Shown here in pieces: positions 42,011 through 53,340 of a stretch of 64,000 nt of DNA (position 1 is the first letter of the stretch; every line of letters starts with the position of its first letter). The DNA is taken from positions 2,728,001-2,792,000 of the forward strand of contig OZ345367.1 in the NCBI GenBank assembly GCA_977006965.1, given 5' to 3'. Position numbers and translations under genes: made by a program. The stretch comes from Phymatolithon calcareum (Eukaryota > Rhodophyta > Florideophyceae > Hapalidiales). The notes beneath the pieces are model-generated. The model was not told where the DNA came from, made no database searches, and saw nothing but the letters and a program-made list of their open reading frames with translations.

Positions 42011-42837
42011 TGTCAATGGACTCATAGGGTGTGCTGTAATACGTATTACAGCATTGTTGTACACCTGTCAAGTTGTTTGAATCGGGTGCCTGTATTTGAA
42101 TTCCCGCGCAGCCGCAAGACGATGACTTTCACGACCAACCAAGTTCCGCGGACAACGAGAAGTCTCGGATTTTCTTGTCAGTTCGATTTACGCATTGCGT
42201 TCAAGGAGCTGAAGGATCGTGCGCGCGTCATGTGTACGTGTTTGGCGCTGATATGTCGTTCGCCCCGAATTTGGGCGTATAATCGTGTGTGCCGGCGCAA
42301 GCGACGCTCGTTCGTGCTCCTGTCATGCAAGTTTGGACTTGGAACGTTCACGAAATTCCATTCACTTTACGAGGCAATTGCGACGGGATGACTTATTATC
42401 GCAATTGCGCACGCGAGCTATATTTCAATGTTTTTATTGCTGATTATACTCTTGTTTTTATGTTCTGCGAATCGTCCTTGGGGCCAGAAATAAGTGTGGC
42501 TGATTTGCTTCGTGCGCTTTCGCGCGCTTCACGCAAGCCGTTAATTCGAAGCTCCTGGTCTTGCGCGAGCTGTTCCATGGCACCTGTTCACGCCTAAGTG
42601 TACGACTCGCGCCCGACTGGTGTAAAAGGGAGCAAGGTGTATCAACGTGCCTTTTGTTCTCGAGGACACAGACGATATCGCAAGTAAATTGTTGTTCACT
42701 ACAACTGTTTCTCAGCTCTTCATGTGCGGAGCTGTAGCTATTCGTCTCACCGCTCAAGTTCTACCGGAACATCTTCGATCCTCGTGGATCGAAGTCAGAG
42801 CATTTATAGTTTGGGACTCAAGACATTCTCAATCGAT
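42011..42837. mobile_element. 827-bp insertion of unknown type, left arm only
   Basis: ATAACA flanks it (42005-42010 and 42838-42843), and the right arm lacks it (62145-62160). It starts TGTCAATGGACTC and soon contains the perfect 20-bp palindrome GCTGTAATACGTATTACAGC (42033-42052). It has no coding similarity I recognise and no clear terminal inverted repeats. A solo LTR or non-autonomous DNA transposon is possible. Confidence 0.7.
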
Positions 42838-42843
42838 ATAACA

Positions 42844-44099
42844 GGTACATGGCAAAATTGTAGAAAAAAGGAGAAAAATTATTGAAAATGGACCACAGGA
42901 AGGTAGGTGTTCTTCCAATTTTGGCTCCATTGCTTGAATCACGCACTCCAAAGCTCGTCTGCTCGTCCTTTCGAGCACTTCGAGATCGAAAGGGTCGATT
43001 CCTTCGCTTTAACTGCTCGAGTCCTACACGATCAAGCTCGACTGCGAGTAGCTACTCAAACGCGGTGTCGATCCATTTGTCGAAGGAAAATAATTTGTTA
43101 TTCTTTCCTCCTTTCAGGTTCTCGCTCTTTTTCTCTCCTTGTACACTCTGAACTTTTTTCTTTTGGGTTTTAATGAGCCTAGTTTTACGAAAAAAACCGC
43201 GGGGGCATTGCCGCCAAGAAACGATGAAAAATAAATTTCATACTTGCGAGCAAGAAGTGAACACAGTCGACATAGCTTACCAAAAGGTCGGCCGGTATGC
43301 TGCATTGAGGCGCACGGAGGACAGCGTAGATGTAATACGGTAGCAGCAATAGATGACCGAAATAGTCCGTGCTCTATTACGTGTTGTTTCTTTTCTCTCC
43401 CGTGGCACATAACTTGAATTGATCTCTGCACGTACTAGACTTCTTAATACAAGCATTTATTAATGAATTGAAAGACGGTAGAACTCAGCGGACTGCAAAA
43501 TCGCAGGTAGTAACTGAACATGCTCTGCCCGTGTGTCGTAAGAATGCGAGGCTTTTATTGAAATTCAGTAACAACTCTTCAATAACAGAAGGGATTTGTT
43601 GTCGGACACGACGCGATCAATGCTCTTCTTCAGTACAAGGTGGAAGGCGATGTGAGAGGTGCCAAAGTAATCAAAAGTGGGCACGCGATATGCACTGTAG
43701 TGACACAACTTGGCAGTTACCTTTAAAAAGCAGGTTCTTTGTGACGTATTTGGGATTACCTGCATGATACAGAACGCAGCTGAGAAATTGCATCTCCTGA
43801 CTTGGCAAAACCAAAGTATCAGTCATTAAGTTTGTCGGCAAAACTTCAGTGGTTTTCTTGCCCACAACCCTGGTCCACGCTGTAGGGTCCTAGAATTTAT
43901 GCGCAAGGTTTCGTAGAAGCTTGGGGCAGTAGCAAAAATCGATTAAACGCAATAAATGGATGAGAGATGTATGCACGGCACAGATTTGCTGATTACACGG
44001 GTGCACAAACAAGGCTACTCGGAACACATCCTCCGCAAGAATAACAATTATTAATTCGACCGAGAATGACAGTACTCAAAGCGAAATTCGGATAAACTC
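42844..44099. other. Arm sequence without a recognised gene
   Basis: Paired with right-arm DNA at 56.9-58.3 and 61.6-62.2 kb. Several short frames exist on both strands, but none shows a domain. A retro-like minus frame near 43.1 kb has poly-T-rich composition. Confidence 0.4.
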
Positions 44100-44395
44100 G
44101 AAAAACTTTAGTTTACTCTTGATGTGGCGGGTCAACTCGCCTTTGTCAGCGTGCTTGGCTGCATTGCATAGTGGGTAAGATGATGTTGAGCACGCTGCGC
44201 TCCAACGCATTTTCTCATGATCACAGATGGGCCCTGATGTGGAAGATGCGTACAAACAACTCACCAGCGCACTTGTTAGTAGAGAAATACAAATCAAGAA
44301 GATAATGAGGAACCAGAATACGCTACATTAGAAAACGTTTCGGAGCGCGAGCCCTGATGCTCCATATGTGAGGCGTTGGGAGCTCTTAAATAAAC
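44100..44395 (+). mobile_element. LINE (family B) 3' end, shared by both arms
   Basis: Carries the family-B C-terminal region and the tail GGGAGCTCTTAAATAAACCC. The matching inverted copy is at about 56690-57040, so this insertion predates the duplication. Confidence 0.7.
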
Positions 44396-45126
44396 CCTAC
44401 CATATCCTCCACACATGAGAACTAACCTGGCGGGACAAACAGAGCCTCACTCTCAGATTTGTAGCTCTAATCCTTCTCTCATAGCTCCATTTGGAAGAAA
44501 ACATCAAATGAGTGCCGTTTGCATGGAAATGAAAATTCATTAATGACGCATATTCAACGTTAAGACGATGCAGAACAGAGCTGTGAAACGAAACGCAGGC
44601 TTGAATTCCGAGATTTACGTGACATTCTAAACATAGGCAGCGAGGTCTTCATTTATGAGTCATTCTAAGCTAGACCATTCGCAAGCGCTTCAACCGTCCC
44701 TCCACTTAGCATCGGCGGAGGTAATGGCCAACAGGACGCCAATTTGTGGAGATCGAAACATCAGCCCGCTCTACGGTTTTGGTGAATTCACCAATTTTCG
44801 CTTTAATGATGGGGAGTTGATACATTGGTGAGATAGTAGCGCCAATCGCAGCGAGCATATTGTACATGATCAGATTTTCATGATGCAATCATAACCTTGA
44901 AAAGCCAAAAAAGAAGGCATTTGATAAACTCGTTTTCATTGCGTTCCGATCCAAACCCGGTTCTGAAATGCCGTTCGCACATAATAGCCCTGCGAAAAGT
45001 ACATTTGATCGCTTATAAAACGTGGGTCCCTGTCAGGCTTCGCAATACCCGCTCACACTGGTCTTCGTCTACTAAGACACAAAGAAAACTAAATCGATAT
45101 CTGAGCTCAACCAGGTGCCGACTGCC
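44396..45126. other. Upstream region of the AlkB-like gene
   Basis: Conserved in the right arm apart from a 908-bp insertion there. The last 200 bases (44940-45126) are well conserved between arms and may hold the promoter. In both arms the reading frame extends upstream of the ATG (KSISELNQVP), but a TAA stands further up in the left arm. Confidence 0.4.
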
Positions 45127-46410
45127 ATGTCTAAAACATCTCCAAACCCATACCTCTTCCTGTTCGCATCGCTTCCCCCACTGCTTTCTGTTTATCTTTC
45201 TCACTGCGTGTCACATCCCTTGTTGCGCCACTCAGCCGGAATCTTGTACGCCATGGTGCTCCTACCTGTGTTGGAATGTATCGCCGGCTTTTCTGGTCAC
45301 CTGGACATGCTCCGCCATTCAACTCCGTCTGTCTCTGTCGATGATACTACTAATGGCGAGATGAAAATGACGAACGCCGGTCCGTTGTCTGAGCGTTCAA
45401 GCGTTAAGATATCTGCTCCTAGTCGGACTGAACATGGCGGCGCAGGGAAAAAGCCAAAGTTAATCACTCTGCATGACCGCCCAATATTTCGTTTCTCGCT
45501 TTTCATAGCGCTCATGTCCGTGACATGCAATTTGCTCCACGCCGCCGCCTGCGTTGCTGCTGCGTCTTCACAGCCCTCATCCCCTTGGTTCGCCTTACTC
45601 GCACAAGCAGCCCCGAAAAATATGCTGCAGCTTATCTTGAGTGTATTATCGCACGCCTACGCCGTCCTAATCGGCTATATCGCCGCGCATGAAATGATGC
45701 ACAAAGTGGACAAACAGTCGCGGCTCGAGCGTCTTTTCGCATGGCTTTATCTTTCCCTTGTCCTGAACCCGGCCTTCCTTATTGATCACCACCACCACCA
45801 CAAGCACCTTGGCACTGAACTTGATACATCATCCGCACGTCGCGGCGAAACAGCGTACTCATTTTTCCTGCGTATGGAGCACGGGTCCTGGTCACGTGCG
45901 TTTCAAAGCTCTTGTCGCCGGCTCCGCGACAGTTGTAGCCTTATGCATTTTCTGATTTGCGATCGTTTCGCACGCGGTGTTCTACTCTCCTTCGCTGCTG
46001 CCTCGAATGTGTATGCATTACTCGGACGAGCCTCTCTGGCATATTACGTTGCTGTGTGTGTGACCGGCATCTTCCTTGTGGACTGCGCCGGCTACATGGA
46101 GCACTATGGGCTGCGCCGATCTATCGACGCTGCCACAGGGAAGCTAGAGCCGATCAGCGTGCTGCATAGCTGGGACTGTTCGTATGCATGCTCCAACATC
46201 ATGACGTTCAATATTGGCGCGCATGCGCACCACCACCTTGATGGCACAGTGGCGTACCCGGCACTTGAAGCAGGCCTTGGACCTGAATATCCTCTTGGCT
46301 TCCATTGCATGACGTGGATTACGCTTATCCCACCCTTATTCTGGAACATAGCTGACCCAATTGTAGATGGAATTGGCCAGAACCAAGCAGCAAGTATCAA
46401 GACACAGTGA
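45127..46410 (+). CDS. AlkB-like membrane di-iron monooxygenase (alkane 1-monooxygenase family)
   Basis: A 427-residue protein. Histidine motifs are HEMMHK (about residue 188), DHHHHHKH (about 220) and NIGAHAHHH (about 361), corresponding to the AlkB boxes HE-x-x-HK, EH-x-x-GHH and L-Q-RHSDHH. Family-specific context is strong: TSSARRGETAYSFFLR, YMEHYGLRR, HSWDCSYACSNIMTFN and PPLFWN with P-x-VDG near the end. N-terminal and central hydrophobic helices (YLFLFASLPPLLSVYLS, GILYAMVLLPVLECIAGF) fit an ER membrane protein. It would hydroxylate terminal carbons of hydrocarbons or acyl chains with rubredoxin-like partners. The first ATG is 45127. A frameshifted copy lies inverted at 53625-54906. 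Confidence 0.88.
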   Translation: MSKTSPNPYLFLFASLPPLLSVYLSHCVSHPLLRHSAGILYAMVLLPVLECIAGFSGHLDMLRHSTPSVSVDDTTNGEMKMTNAGPLSERSSVKISAPSRTEHGGAGKKPKLITLHDRPIFRFSLFIALMSVTCNLLHAAACVAAASSQPSSPWFALLAQAAPKNMLQLILSVLSHAYAVLIGYIAAHEMMHKVDKQSRLERLFAWLYLSLVLNPAFLIDHHHHHKHLGTELDTSSARRGETAYSFFLRMEHGSWSRAFQSSCRRLRDSCSLMHFLICDRFARGVLLSFAAASNVYALLGRASLAYYVAVCVTGIFLVDCAGYMEHYGLRRSIDAATGKLEPISVLHSWDCSYACSNIMTFNIGAHAHHHLDGTVAYPALEAGLGPEYPLGFHCMTWITLIPPLFWNIADPIVDGIGQNQAASIKTQ

Positions 46411-46689
46411 TATGATCTTTGATAGAGACGCCCCTAAACCGACGCTTGCGTAGAAAGAATCATCGATACCCTTAGGACAAAATTGTCATTGCTTGTCCAG
46501 CAGATTGTTGGGATGCCGCTCAATATGTCTCGGTATGAAGGAGCTCAGTCATGCCTGGTGAATGGCGTTTGTAAAATCTAGAAAATTTCTCTATTTAGTG
46601 ATGTTTTCATTGGTACATCATTAATGTGTGTGTAAACTGCTTTCTCCCCGATGGGGCTCGCAAGTGAGTGCGTTATTTCTGCATTATCT

Positions 46690-47880
46690 GCTACTTAGAT
46701 TACGGCAGGGCGTTATTTCTGCTAGGTAATTAGGAAAGCATTCCTGCTTCTCTGTCTGCCGCTCAAAATACGATTCGATTCCACTCGAAGAAGTCTGTGG
46801 TTCCACTGCAAAATTGGAGCAGGTAAAATGCGTAACAAACCGGACAGCGGTTTTCACCGGCCATTCGCTAGGCGGTGCGTGTTCAGTAGTTTCAGTGCCT
46901 CGCTTTATCGAAGAACAGAACGGGCTGAAGAACTTTACGCAGACTGCAACGGGGGAGAAATTGTAAGTTTTTATTTTCGAAGCCCTCAGCGTTGGCACCC
47001 GCCAGCACCAGAGCAGCTTCTATTTGGTTTCTGTCTACGGAGGTAAAAATAGAAGCACTGATTGTTAGCCCCATAGGGGAATTTCTATTATTATTATTTG
47101 TTTACAAAATGAAATCCCAAGGGAGATACTTACAAGTGACCAACCAAGCGATAAGGAGACAACCAAGGACATAGAGTGCCTCAAGAAATATGAAGATCTG
47201 CAGCAAGCTCTCGATAAAGCGGAGGAGGGCTCAGTCTCAAAGACAGGACGACGAAAAGAAAAAATTGAGTTATGGGCTAAGGAAGAAGAGGGAAGATCGC
47301 TCGAGATAACAACTGATTCGAAAATCAACCGGTGGCTCTCCACGTAAGAGAAAGGTCTACACGGCTGCGATGCTTATGGCTGATATTCAAGAACCTCTTT
47401 GGAGAAAATCAGTACTACAGTAGGTTCATACTTTGGTGTCACAGCCGTGCTTGAGCTGTTCGCGCTCCAACGCATTCTATCTTCATCCAAGATTAGTCCT
47501 GAAATTGAATATGAATGTAAGCGACTCACTAGAGCACTTGGGACAGAAATAGGAATCAAGGATATACTGAATAGTCAAACTACGTTAGCTTAGAAAATCG
47601 TGCGAAAGCGGCCCTGTTACTCTTCAAGAGAGGCCTTGGGAGCTTTTAAATTAAATCAACACATATCCCCAACCGAGGGCTGTAAGAAGGAAGATCGCGG
47701 AATATTCAACGACGCAAACGAAAGACAGTCGCTTTGTCATGTGTGGTGATTCAATTGCTCAACTTTCTCGTGCTGTGCTGCGCCATGAAGGCACTGTAAA
47801 ATTCATGACACGGGATCAGGAAATTGCGATTTACACGGACCCTACAATTCGAGTCACTGGAGCTACTGCACGGTCAATTC
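46690..47880 (+). pseudogene. Class-3 lipase remnant, left arm
   Basis: AKLEQVKCVTNRTAVFTGHS then LGGACSVVSVPRFIEEQNGL matches the lipase at 38.3 kb around its nucleophile elbow. After two insertions (a LINE 3' end at about 46948-47110, and a LINE-B at 47149-47668), it resumes with FVMCGDSIAQLSRAVLRHEG and AIYTDPTIRV, parallel to FVDSADPVPQLP and AIYTDPSRL. The catalytic elbow is intact but the gene is interrupted, so it is dead. Confidence 0.85.
47149..47668 (+). mobile_element. LINE (family B), 5'-truncated, left arm only
   Basis: Flanked by CCAACCAAG (47140-47148) and CCAACCGAG (47669-47677), a 9-bp duplication with one change. It carries the family-B tail (KYEDLQQALDKAEEG and ELFALQRILSSSKISPE) and ends TTTTAAATTAAATC. 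The right arm has the empty site near 52890. Confidence 0.88.
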
Positions 47881-48099
47881 CAATCGTTGTATGATCTATC
47901 GTGCCTGCTCCCCTTTGGCGCTCCTTTTCTTAGCATTCAAAACTTCCGGTCCACGGATATTGTTGGATATGCTCACGAGAAAGTGCCGTAAGTCAAAGAA
48001 TAAACAAATCTCGAAGGACCCCAGCACTTCTATTAAATCTGGTTCATGTTCAGAGTAGGTGTTTTGCTCAAGGAAGGACTACTCAAGAGAATTCTTCGC

Positions 48100-48470
48100 C
48101 GCGCGTACAACTAAAGTCTCAAATGCACAAACAGATTGTGTAGTGGATCCATTTAAACGGCAATTCCGCCTCGCTGCCGCACTGTAATGAAAGAAAACTA
48201 AAGGTGTGAAGTGGCATCTGGGGGACGAAGTTATAAGGCATTGATAGCCGAAACATCTGGGAGTTACAAAGGTCTTGGATCATCGAGGCAACACACGAGG
48301 AGGGAAGTCTGAAAAACGACGCATTCCACATTCGAAAAACGGACTACAACCGCGTATTCTCTTCAACTGAAAAGTCAGGCCATTGCTATGCTCCCTCGGC
48401 ACTTTCAAAGGAGCCCCAAGCGTCTGCAGATCCGATTGTAACTTTTAAATTAGAATCTACCTTTCATTGT
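48100..48470 (+). mobile_element. Retro 3' end ending AGCGTCTGC tail, shared by both arms
   Basis: Ends with CCCCAAGCGTCTGCAGATCC and TTTTAAATTAGAATC. The inverted partner is at 52085-52450 and a related tail is at 40033-40090. It marks the inner end of the left arm. Confidence 0.6.
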
Positions 48471-48475
48471 CTAAG

Positions 48476-49289
48476 AGGAAGATGATGAGGCTCCTGTTGA
48501 TTGACACCCTGAATGATGTCACGGTCATCGACAGGACTTCTTTCTTCTTCTCGTTGACCTCATCTTCGTACCACTTTCTCTCCTTCAAGAACTTCGTGAC
48601 AACTCTTGTGTGGAGATTTTTTAATATTGGCTGGCTTACGGGTTGGAATAGCGCGGCGGTTGGTTGCAGATCTGTAGGTTGCGCCGACGAATAACTTCCA
48701 CATTCCACGGTTCGATGGTCATCCATGTCAAAATCAAACTTGAACCATCTTCGTCTTAACACTCAGACATTCTCCTGCAGGAAAGAAATTTCTGTAATCA
48801 CTGGGAGTGAAAAGATAAGGGTTGTGGTTTATCTTGAAAAGGGGTGATGTCTCTGTGATACGATCCTAAGGATTGCCGCTTAAATAGGGCACGGGCGAGC
48901 AATTGCACACCCTGCAAAAAGGGGGGCACCAACCGACGCTGGACTAATATTTCGTTGATTGTTAGTCGGTGTCTGGGATAAATCCGTTGGTTCCTCTTGG
49001 AAGAGTTGTTCGCGATACTGTGTTGTCAGTATCGGTGGATAGATCACAAGGAGCCGTTATAGAGCTCCTAGATCGATGGTGATAATGTCGTTCATTACAC
49101 CCCTGCAACAGAGTGTGTCTACAAGTAGCAAAGGAGTCCAGTGAGAATTCTGTATGACTCCATAGCCGTGGAGTAAGTGCTCCATAAACAGGACTACACA
49201 CTATGACTAATTTGTAGATGGCTTCGAGGACCTCTTCTTGCACGAACTTAATGTCGCTTACAGAAAAAACGTTTGCTAATTAAAACATA
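48476..49289. other. Spacer of the inverted duplication, left part
   Basis: No recognised gene. A minus-strand frame at 48962-49243 has no domain. Confidence 0.4.
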
Positions 49290-50069
49290 TTTCAAAGGTG
49301 TCTTTCTTTCATTCTTTCATGCAGGTTTCGGAGGTGTCCTAGAACAACTCCAATCCGTACGGCTACAGTGGACATTAATAGATACGAGTGGGACTTGATG
49401 TCACAACAGCTCAAGGCCGCACAAAGTGCAGTGTTTCGGGAGCTTAACATGTAAACCTCTACGCAGCCAATCCTCAGCCGCCGACCTTCAAGGTATTACC
49501 CGGATTGGAAACTACTTAGGATGCTCACGGTAGCTGGCCATCTCGTTACCTTCTTTCATATCCTTCTGTTATCTCCCAGCTTCCTTGAGCATTGCGGCAA
49601 ACCGCTCAGGGCGCAATCCATGTATTACAAAATTAACAGAAGGTGATAGTCTTCTCCAATGGGGAAGCCGGAGCGCAGCTCTTGCCATTTCAAAAAACCC
49701 TGCATTGGAGCGGGGAAAATTCCTGACTCTGCTCTTGTCTCCTTCCTGTGACTCACAGGTGCACTTGTGGCCGGACCGGTTATTATAGCCGGCCTGTATC
49801 AAATTAGCAAGATTTCTTCGAAATCCGACGACAGCGAGGTGGAGTCTGGCATTTTGAACGTGACAAGTTTTCGATTCGACGAGTCCCAGACGGGCGCGTT
49901 CGCGATCGCGCCATCCATATCCAGTGTGATTACCCCCGAAACAAGCGCTTTGTGCAGCTTGATCGCTGCGGCCACTTGCGACGGCGCGGGCAGGGGCGCC
50001 CGCGCCGGAAACTTGTCTTGAATCGTTTATGGTCCCTTCAGTCTGGTCAGCCTCTCTATCCGGGATCAT
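49290..50069 (-). mobile_element. GC-rich retroposon-like family E, copy 1
   Basis: Inverted relative to 62960-63760. Shared blocks are GACAAGTTTCCGGCGCGGGC, GTGGCCGCAGCGAT, GATACAGGCCGGCTAT, GAGAAGACTATCACCTTCTG and a 3' run of GAAAGAA units. The frame DKFPARAxxPAxxQVAAAIKL is readable in both copies. It may be a non-autonomous element or the 5' part of a LINE; no RT is present. Confidence 0.7.
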
Positions 50070-50170
50070 TTCAAAGGTTTCGCTTTAATGCATCGTGCTC
50101 TAACTGCATGGTGCTCATCGACATATCACTTGAAGGCATTTTGAACAATTCCTGTAGGTTCTCGAACTAG

Positions 50171-50312
50171 GGACTCGATGATGAAGAAAGACAGCACTTC
50201 GATGAGAATGAAACTTGGAAGCCTTTAGACATAAACGGCTTGTCGAAAATTGAATTTTCGCGCGTAGGTCTAACAGGTCTCAAAAGATTGACAGTTCCTG
50301 CCTACGCACTGG
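50171..50312 (+). CDS. Exon-like frame of unknown gene
   Basis: After an AG at 50169-50170 the frame reads GLDDEERQHFDENETWKPLD, then INGLSKIEFSRVGLTGLKRL and TVPAYALE, ending at a GTAAAAG. Just downstream in another phase comes EYITGKYTVPPKPGVPVVHF, so an intron or a frameshift separates them. The beta-rich pattern hints at a GOLD-like domain, but this is not established. Confidence 0.25.
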
Positions 50313-51312
50313 AGGTAAAAGTGGTTCCGATCCGGAGGAATATATCACTGGAAAATACACAGTCCCGCCAAAGCCGGGAGTTCCTGTTGTCCATTTCCAG
50401 TTTCGTTTCATGTCGGTGGAGTTATAATAATAAACTCACAAAAACCACGCAACAAATATATGTGCTATAGAGCGTCAGGGCTCACTCTCGACTTGCATGT
50501 CAGATAGTCGTTTGGTACAGTATGAGGACACCGACGGGAAGGAATTTTGCAGTCAGAGACACATGTTCTATTCTCCAGGTGAACGGTGTCCGAATGCGCC
50601 GATCAAGCAAGCATAGGAATGTCGAGAACGACGAAGAACGCGAAGGCAAGTGTATGCAACATGCGGAATTCATGGCATATCCCCATTGTTGCCGTCAAGC
50701 TGTGAAACAGAGATGTGGACCTTGCCTTAATGACATTTGAAAGCTTCGCGTCTTCATGCATTCATGTGTCCATCAAAAACAGGGCATAGACTACGATGCT
50801 GAGCTTTCTGGATAAGAAACGCACATTGGCAAGAGAGCATAGCAGTGAGCTATATCCCTTATTTCGAAAAGGCGTTGCTGTGAAGTGCCGATTGTACAAG
50901 TTCACTAATTGGTTTCTGGCATTCAAGAATTTCAGCTGTACGTGATACTGTAGCACTTTGGGTGGTACTTGCCGTTACTTTACAGTAATAATAAAATACA
51001 ATGCATGAGAAAAGACATGAGAGCAATTCATCGCACGTGCGTGATCCTTCATCTTGAAGTTCTTTAGTAACCACCATTGAAATATGCACATGAAGTTTCG
51101 TAGAGGAAATCTAGAATAATTGATAGGAATTCGAGGCTTTATTAAATCGACGTTTCACAGCGATGCCTTTTCTCATGGATGGACATGTCCCACTGCTATG
51201 ATCACGGGTATATTTCATATTTTATTTAGAATAGAAGGCTCAGTACTCATGCAAGGGGCATGTACTGTAACTGTTAGAGAGCGCACCTCTTCTACAATCG
51301 TCGAATGCATCA
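50313..51312. other. Spacer of the inverted duplication, middle
   Basis: A small plus-strand frame at 50797-50945 (KFTNWFLAFKNFSCT end) and scattered others; none recognised. Confidence 0.35.
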
Positions 51313-51447
51313 ATGCGGGAAGAAGTTTCAGATGTTTTCAAGTTAATGGATAATGATATTTATCCTGCTCTACAATTTGACGACAACGATATAAATACTT
51401 TGCGATTCTCCTCGCCGGAAGCTAAGGCAAAGCTGCATCGAGATTAA
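51313..51447 (+). CDS. Small frame resembling the end of an RGS domain
   Basis: Forty-four codons beginning MREEVSDVFKLMDNDIYPAL. RGS domains end with a helix followed by a D-x-Y-P-x-F/L pattern, which VFKLMDNDIYPAL resembles; RGS proteins speed GTP hydrolysis by G-alpha subunits. Eight more sense codons precede the ATG up to a stop, so it could be a last exon. Only pattern evidence supports this. Confidence 0.25.
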   Translation: MREEVSDVFKLMDNDIYPALQFDDNDINTLRFSSPEAKAKLHRD

Positions 51448-52084
51448 GCATTAGAAATTTCCTTTACTTTTACAGCTGGCATGCCTGTTGAAACCCAAGA
51501 GTGCAGAAAGAACGCTATAGAAGGCATACCTCATTCCATACAAACTAACAGAACGAAACATCAGGTATCCAGAATACTGAATCAGTTTCTGAACCTCATT
51601 CTGACCAATCTTTCAGCTCTTGTCCCCATGTTTGACAGCGACGAAGAAACTACTTGTCAGCGCACAAGAGCTGTTTGTACAGTTCGTTATTGGAACCTAA
51701 TCATTTTCTTCTTTTGCCGTCCACAAGCAGTAAATAACCTCCTGTTCTAATCCTTGCAGTGTCCACAATTCGAATACTTGCTTCTGGCATTGAGTCGCAA
51801 TGAGTAGTGAAAATGTGAGAGTTCTATCGTCTCTCTAATGTATTTTGACTCCTAATCAAATACAGTGTGTTTCAACCTTTTAGATGTAAGCTTCGTATAG
51901 CCTGTATTTTCGATAATACACACCCATTGGGTAATGTGAAGACGGCCATTGCCATCTAGAACTTGACGCACGGCATGACCAACGATAACGACCGACTCTA
52001 GTTAGATTATTCTACCGAAAGTGGAACACTCACTCTTGCTTTACTAGCAAGCAAGGCCTCTCCAACTGAAGGACGAAGAATGAA
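51448..52084. other. Spacer of the inverted duplication, right part
   Basis: A plus-strand frame at 51481-51750 has no recognised domain. Nothing else stands out. Confidence 0.35.
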
Positions 52085-52689
52085 ACGAATCTATTAGACA
52101 AAGAAAGGTAGATTCTAATTTAAAAGTTACTATCGGACCTGCAAACGCTTGGGGCTCCTTTGGGAGTGCCATGGGTGCATAGCAATGGTCTGACTTTTCA
52201 GTTGAAGAGAAGACGTGGTTGTAGCCCGAGTTTCGAATGGGGAATGCGTCGTATTTCAGACTTCCCTCCCCGTGTGTTGCCTCGATGATCCAGGACCTTT
52301 GGAACTCCCAGATTTTTCGGCTATCAATGCCTCATTTACTTCTTCCCCCAGATTGCACATCACACCTTTCCTTTTTTTCACTACAGTGCGGCAGCGAGGC
52401 GAAATTGTCGATTAAATGGATCCACTGCACAATCTGTTTGTGCATTTGAGACTTTAGTTGTACATACGACAAAGAATTCTCTTGAGCAGTCCTTCCATGG
52501 GCAACACACCTACTCTGAACATGAAACAGATCTAATAGAAGTGTTGGGGTCCTTGGAGATTTGTTTATTCTTTGACTTACCGCACTTTCTCTGGAACATA
52601 TCCAACAATATCCGTGGACCGGAAGTTTTGAATGCTAAGAAAAGGGTCGCCAAAGGGGAACAAGCACGATAGGTGATACAAAGATTGGA

Positions 52690-53340
52690 ATTGAGCGTAC
52701 GGTTATGACTCGAATTGTAGGGTCCGTGTAAATCGCAAATTCCTGATCCCGTGTGATGAATTTGACAGTGCTTTCATGGCGCAGCACAGCACGGGAAAGT
52801 TGAGCAATTGAATCACCACACATGACAAAGCGACTCTCTTTCGTTTGCGTCGTTGCGTATTCCGCGATCTTCTTTCTTACAGCCTTTGGTTGGTCACTCG
52901 TAAGTATCTCCCTTGGGATTTCATTATGTAAACAAATAATAATAGAAATTCCCCTATGGGGCTAGCAATCACTGCTTCTATTTTTACCTCCGTAGACAGA
53001 AATCAAATAGAAGCTGCTCTGGTGCTGGCGGGTGCCAACGCTGAGGGCTTCGATAATAAAAACTTACAATTTCTTCCTCGTAACATTCTGCGCAATGTTC
53101 TTCAGTCCGTTCTGTTCTTCAATAAAGCGACACGCTGAAACTACTGAACACGCACCACCGAGCGAATGGCCGGTGAAAACTACTTTCCGGTTTGCTACGC
53201 ATATTAGCTGCTCCAATTTTGTAGTGGAACCACAGAGTTTACTTCGAGTGGAATCGAATCGTATTTCGAGCGGCAGGCAAGGAGGCAGGAATGCTTTTCT
53301 AATTACTTAGCAGAAATAACGCCCTGTCGTAATTTAAGTA
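52690..53340 (-). pseudogene. Class-3 lipase remnant, right arm
   Basis: On the minus strand the GHSLGG-like elbow (near 53160) is followed, after the shared LINE tail near 52950-53060, by QPKAVRKKIAEYATTQTKES and FVMCGDSIAQLSRAVLRHES. It lacks the LINE-B insertion of the left arm, so the junction DQPKAV matches TGQPRTV of the intact lipase. It is still interrupted by the older LINE tail and therefore not functional. Confidence 0.85.

Larger units (their letters stand above)
41275..48475 (+). repeat. Left arm of a large imperfect inverted duplication
   Basis: Segments matching the right arm in inverted order: 41275-41710 with 62290-62690; 41879-42010 and 42844-43250 with 61630-62290; 43285-43470 with 58150-58320; 43470-44940 with 56008-57660; 44940-46420 with 53600-55095; 46690-47140 with 52890-53340; 47680-48475 with 52085-52880. 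Differences are substitutions plus arm-specific insertions. The centre (about 48476-52080) is unpaired spacer. Confidence 0.85.

Noticed and set aside
41948-42391. Plus-strand frame of 147 codons in the left arm
   Set aside because: It crosses the boundary of the 827-bp insertion and is not conserved in the right arm, so it is not a real gene.
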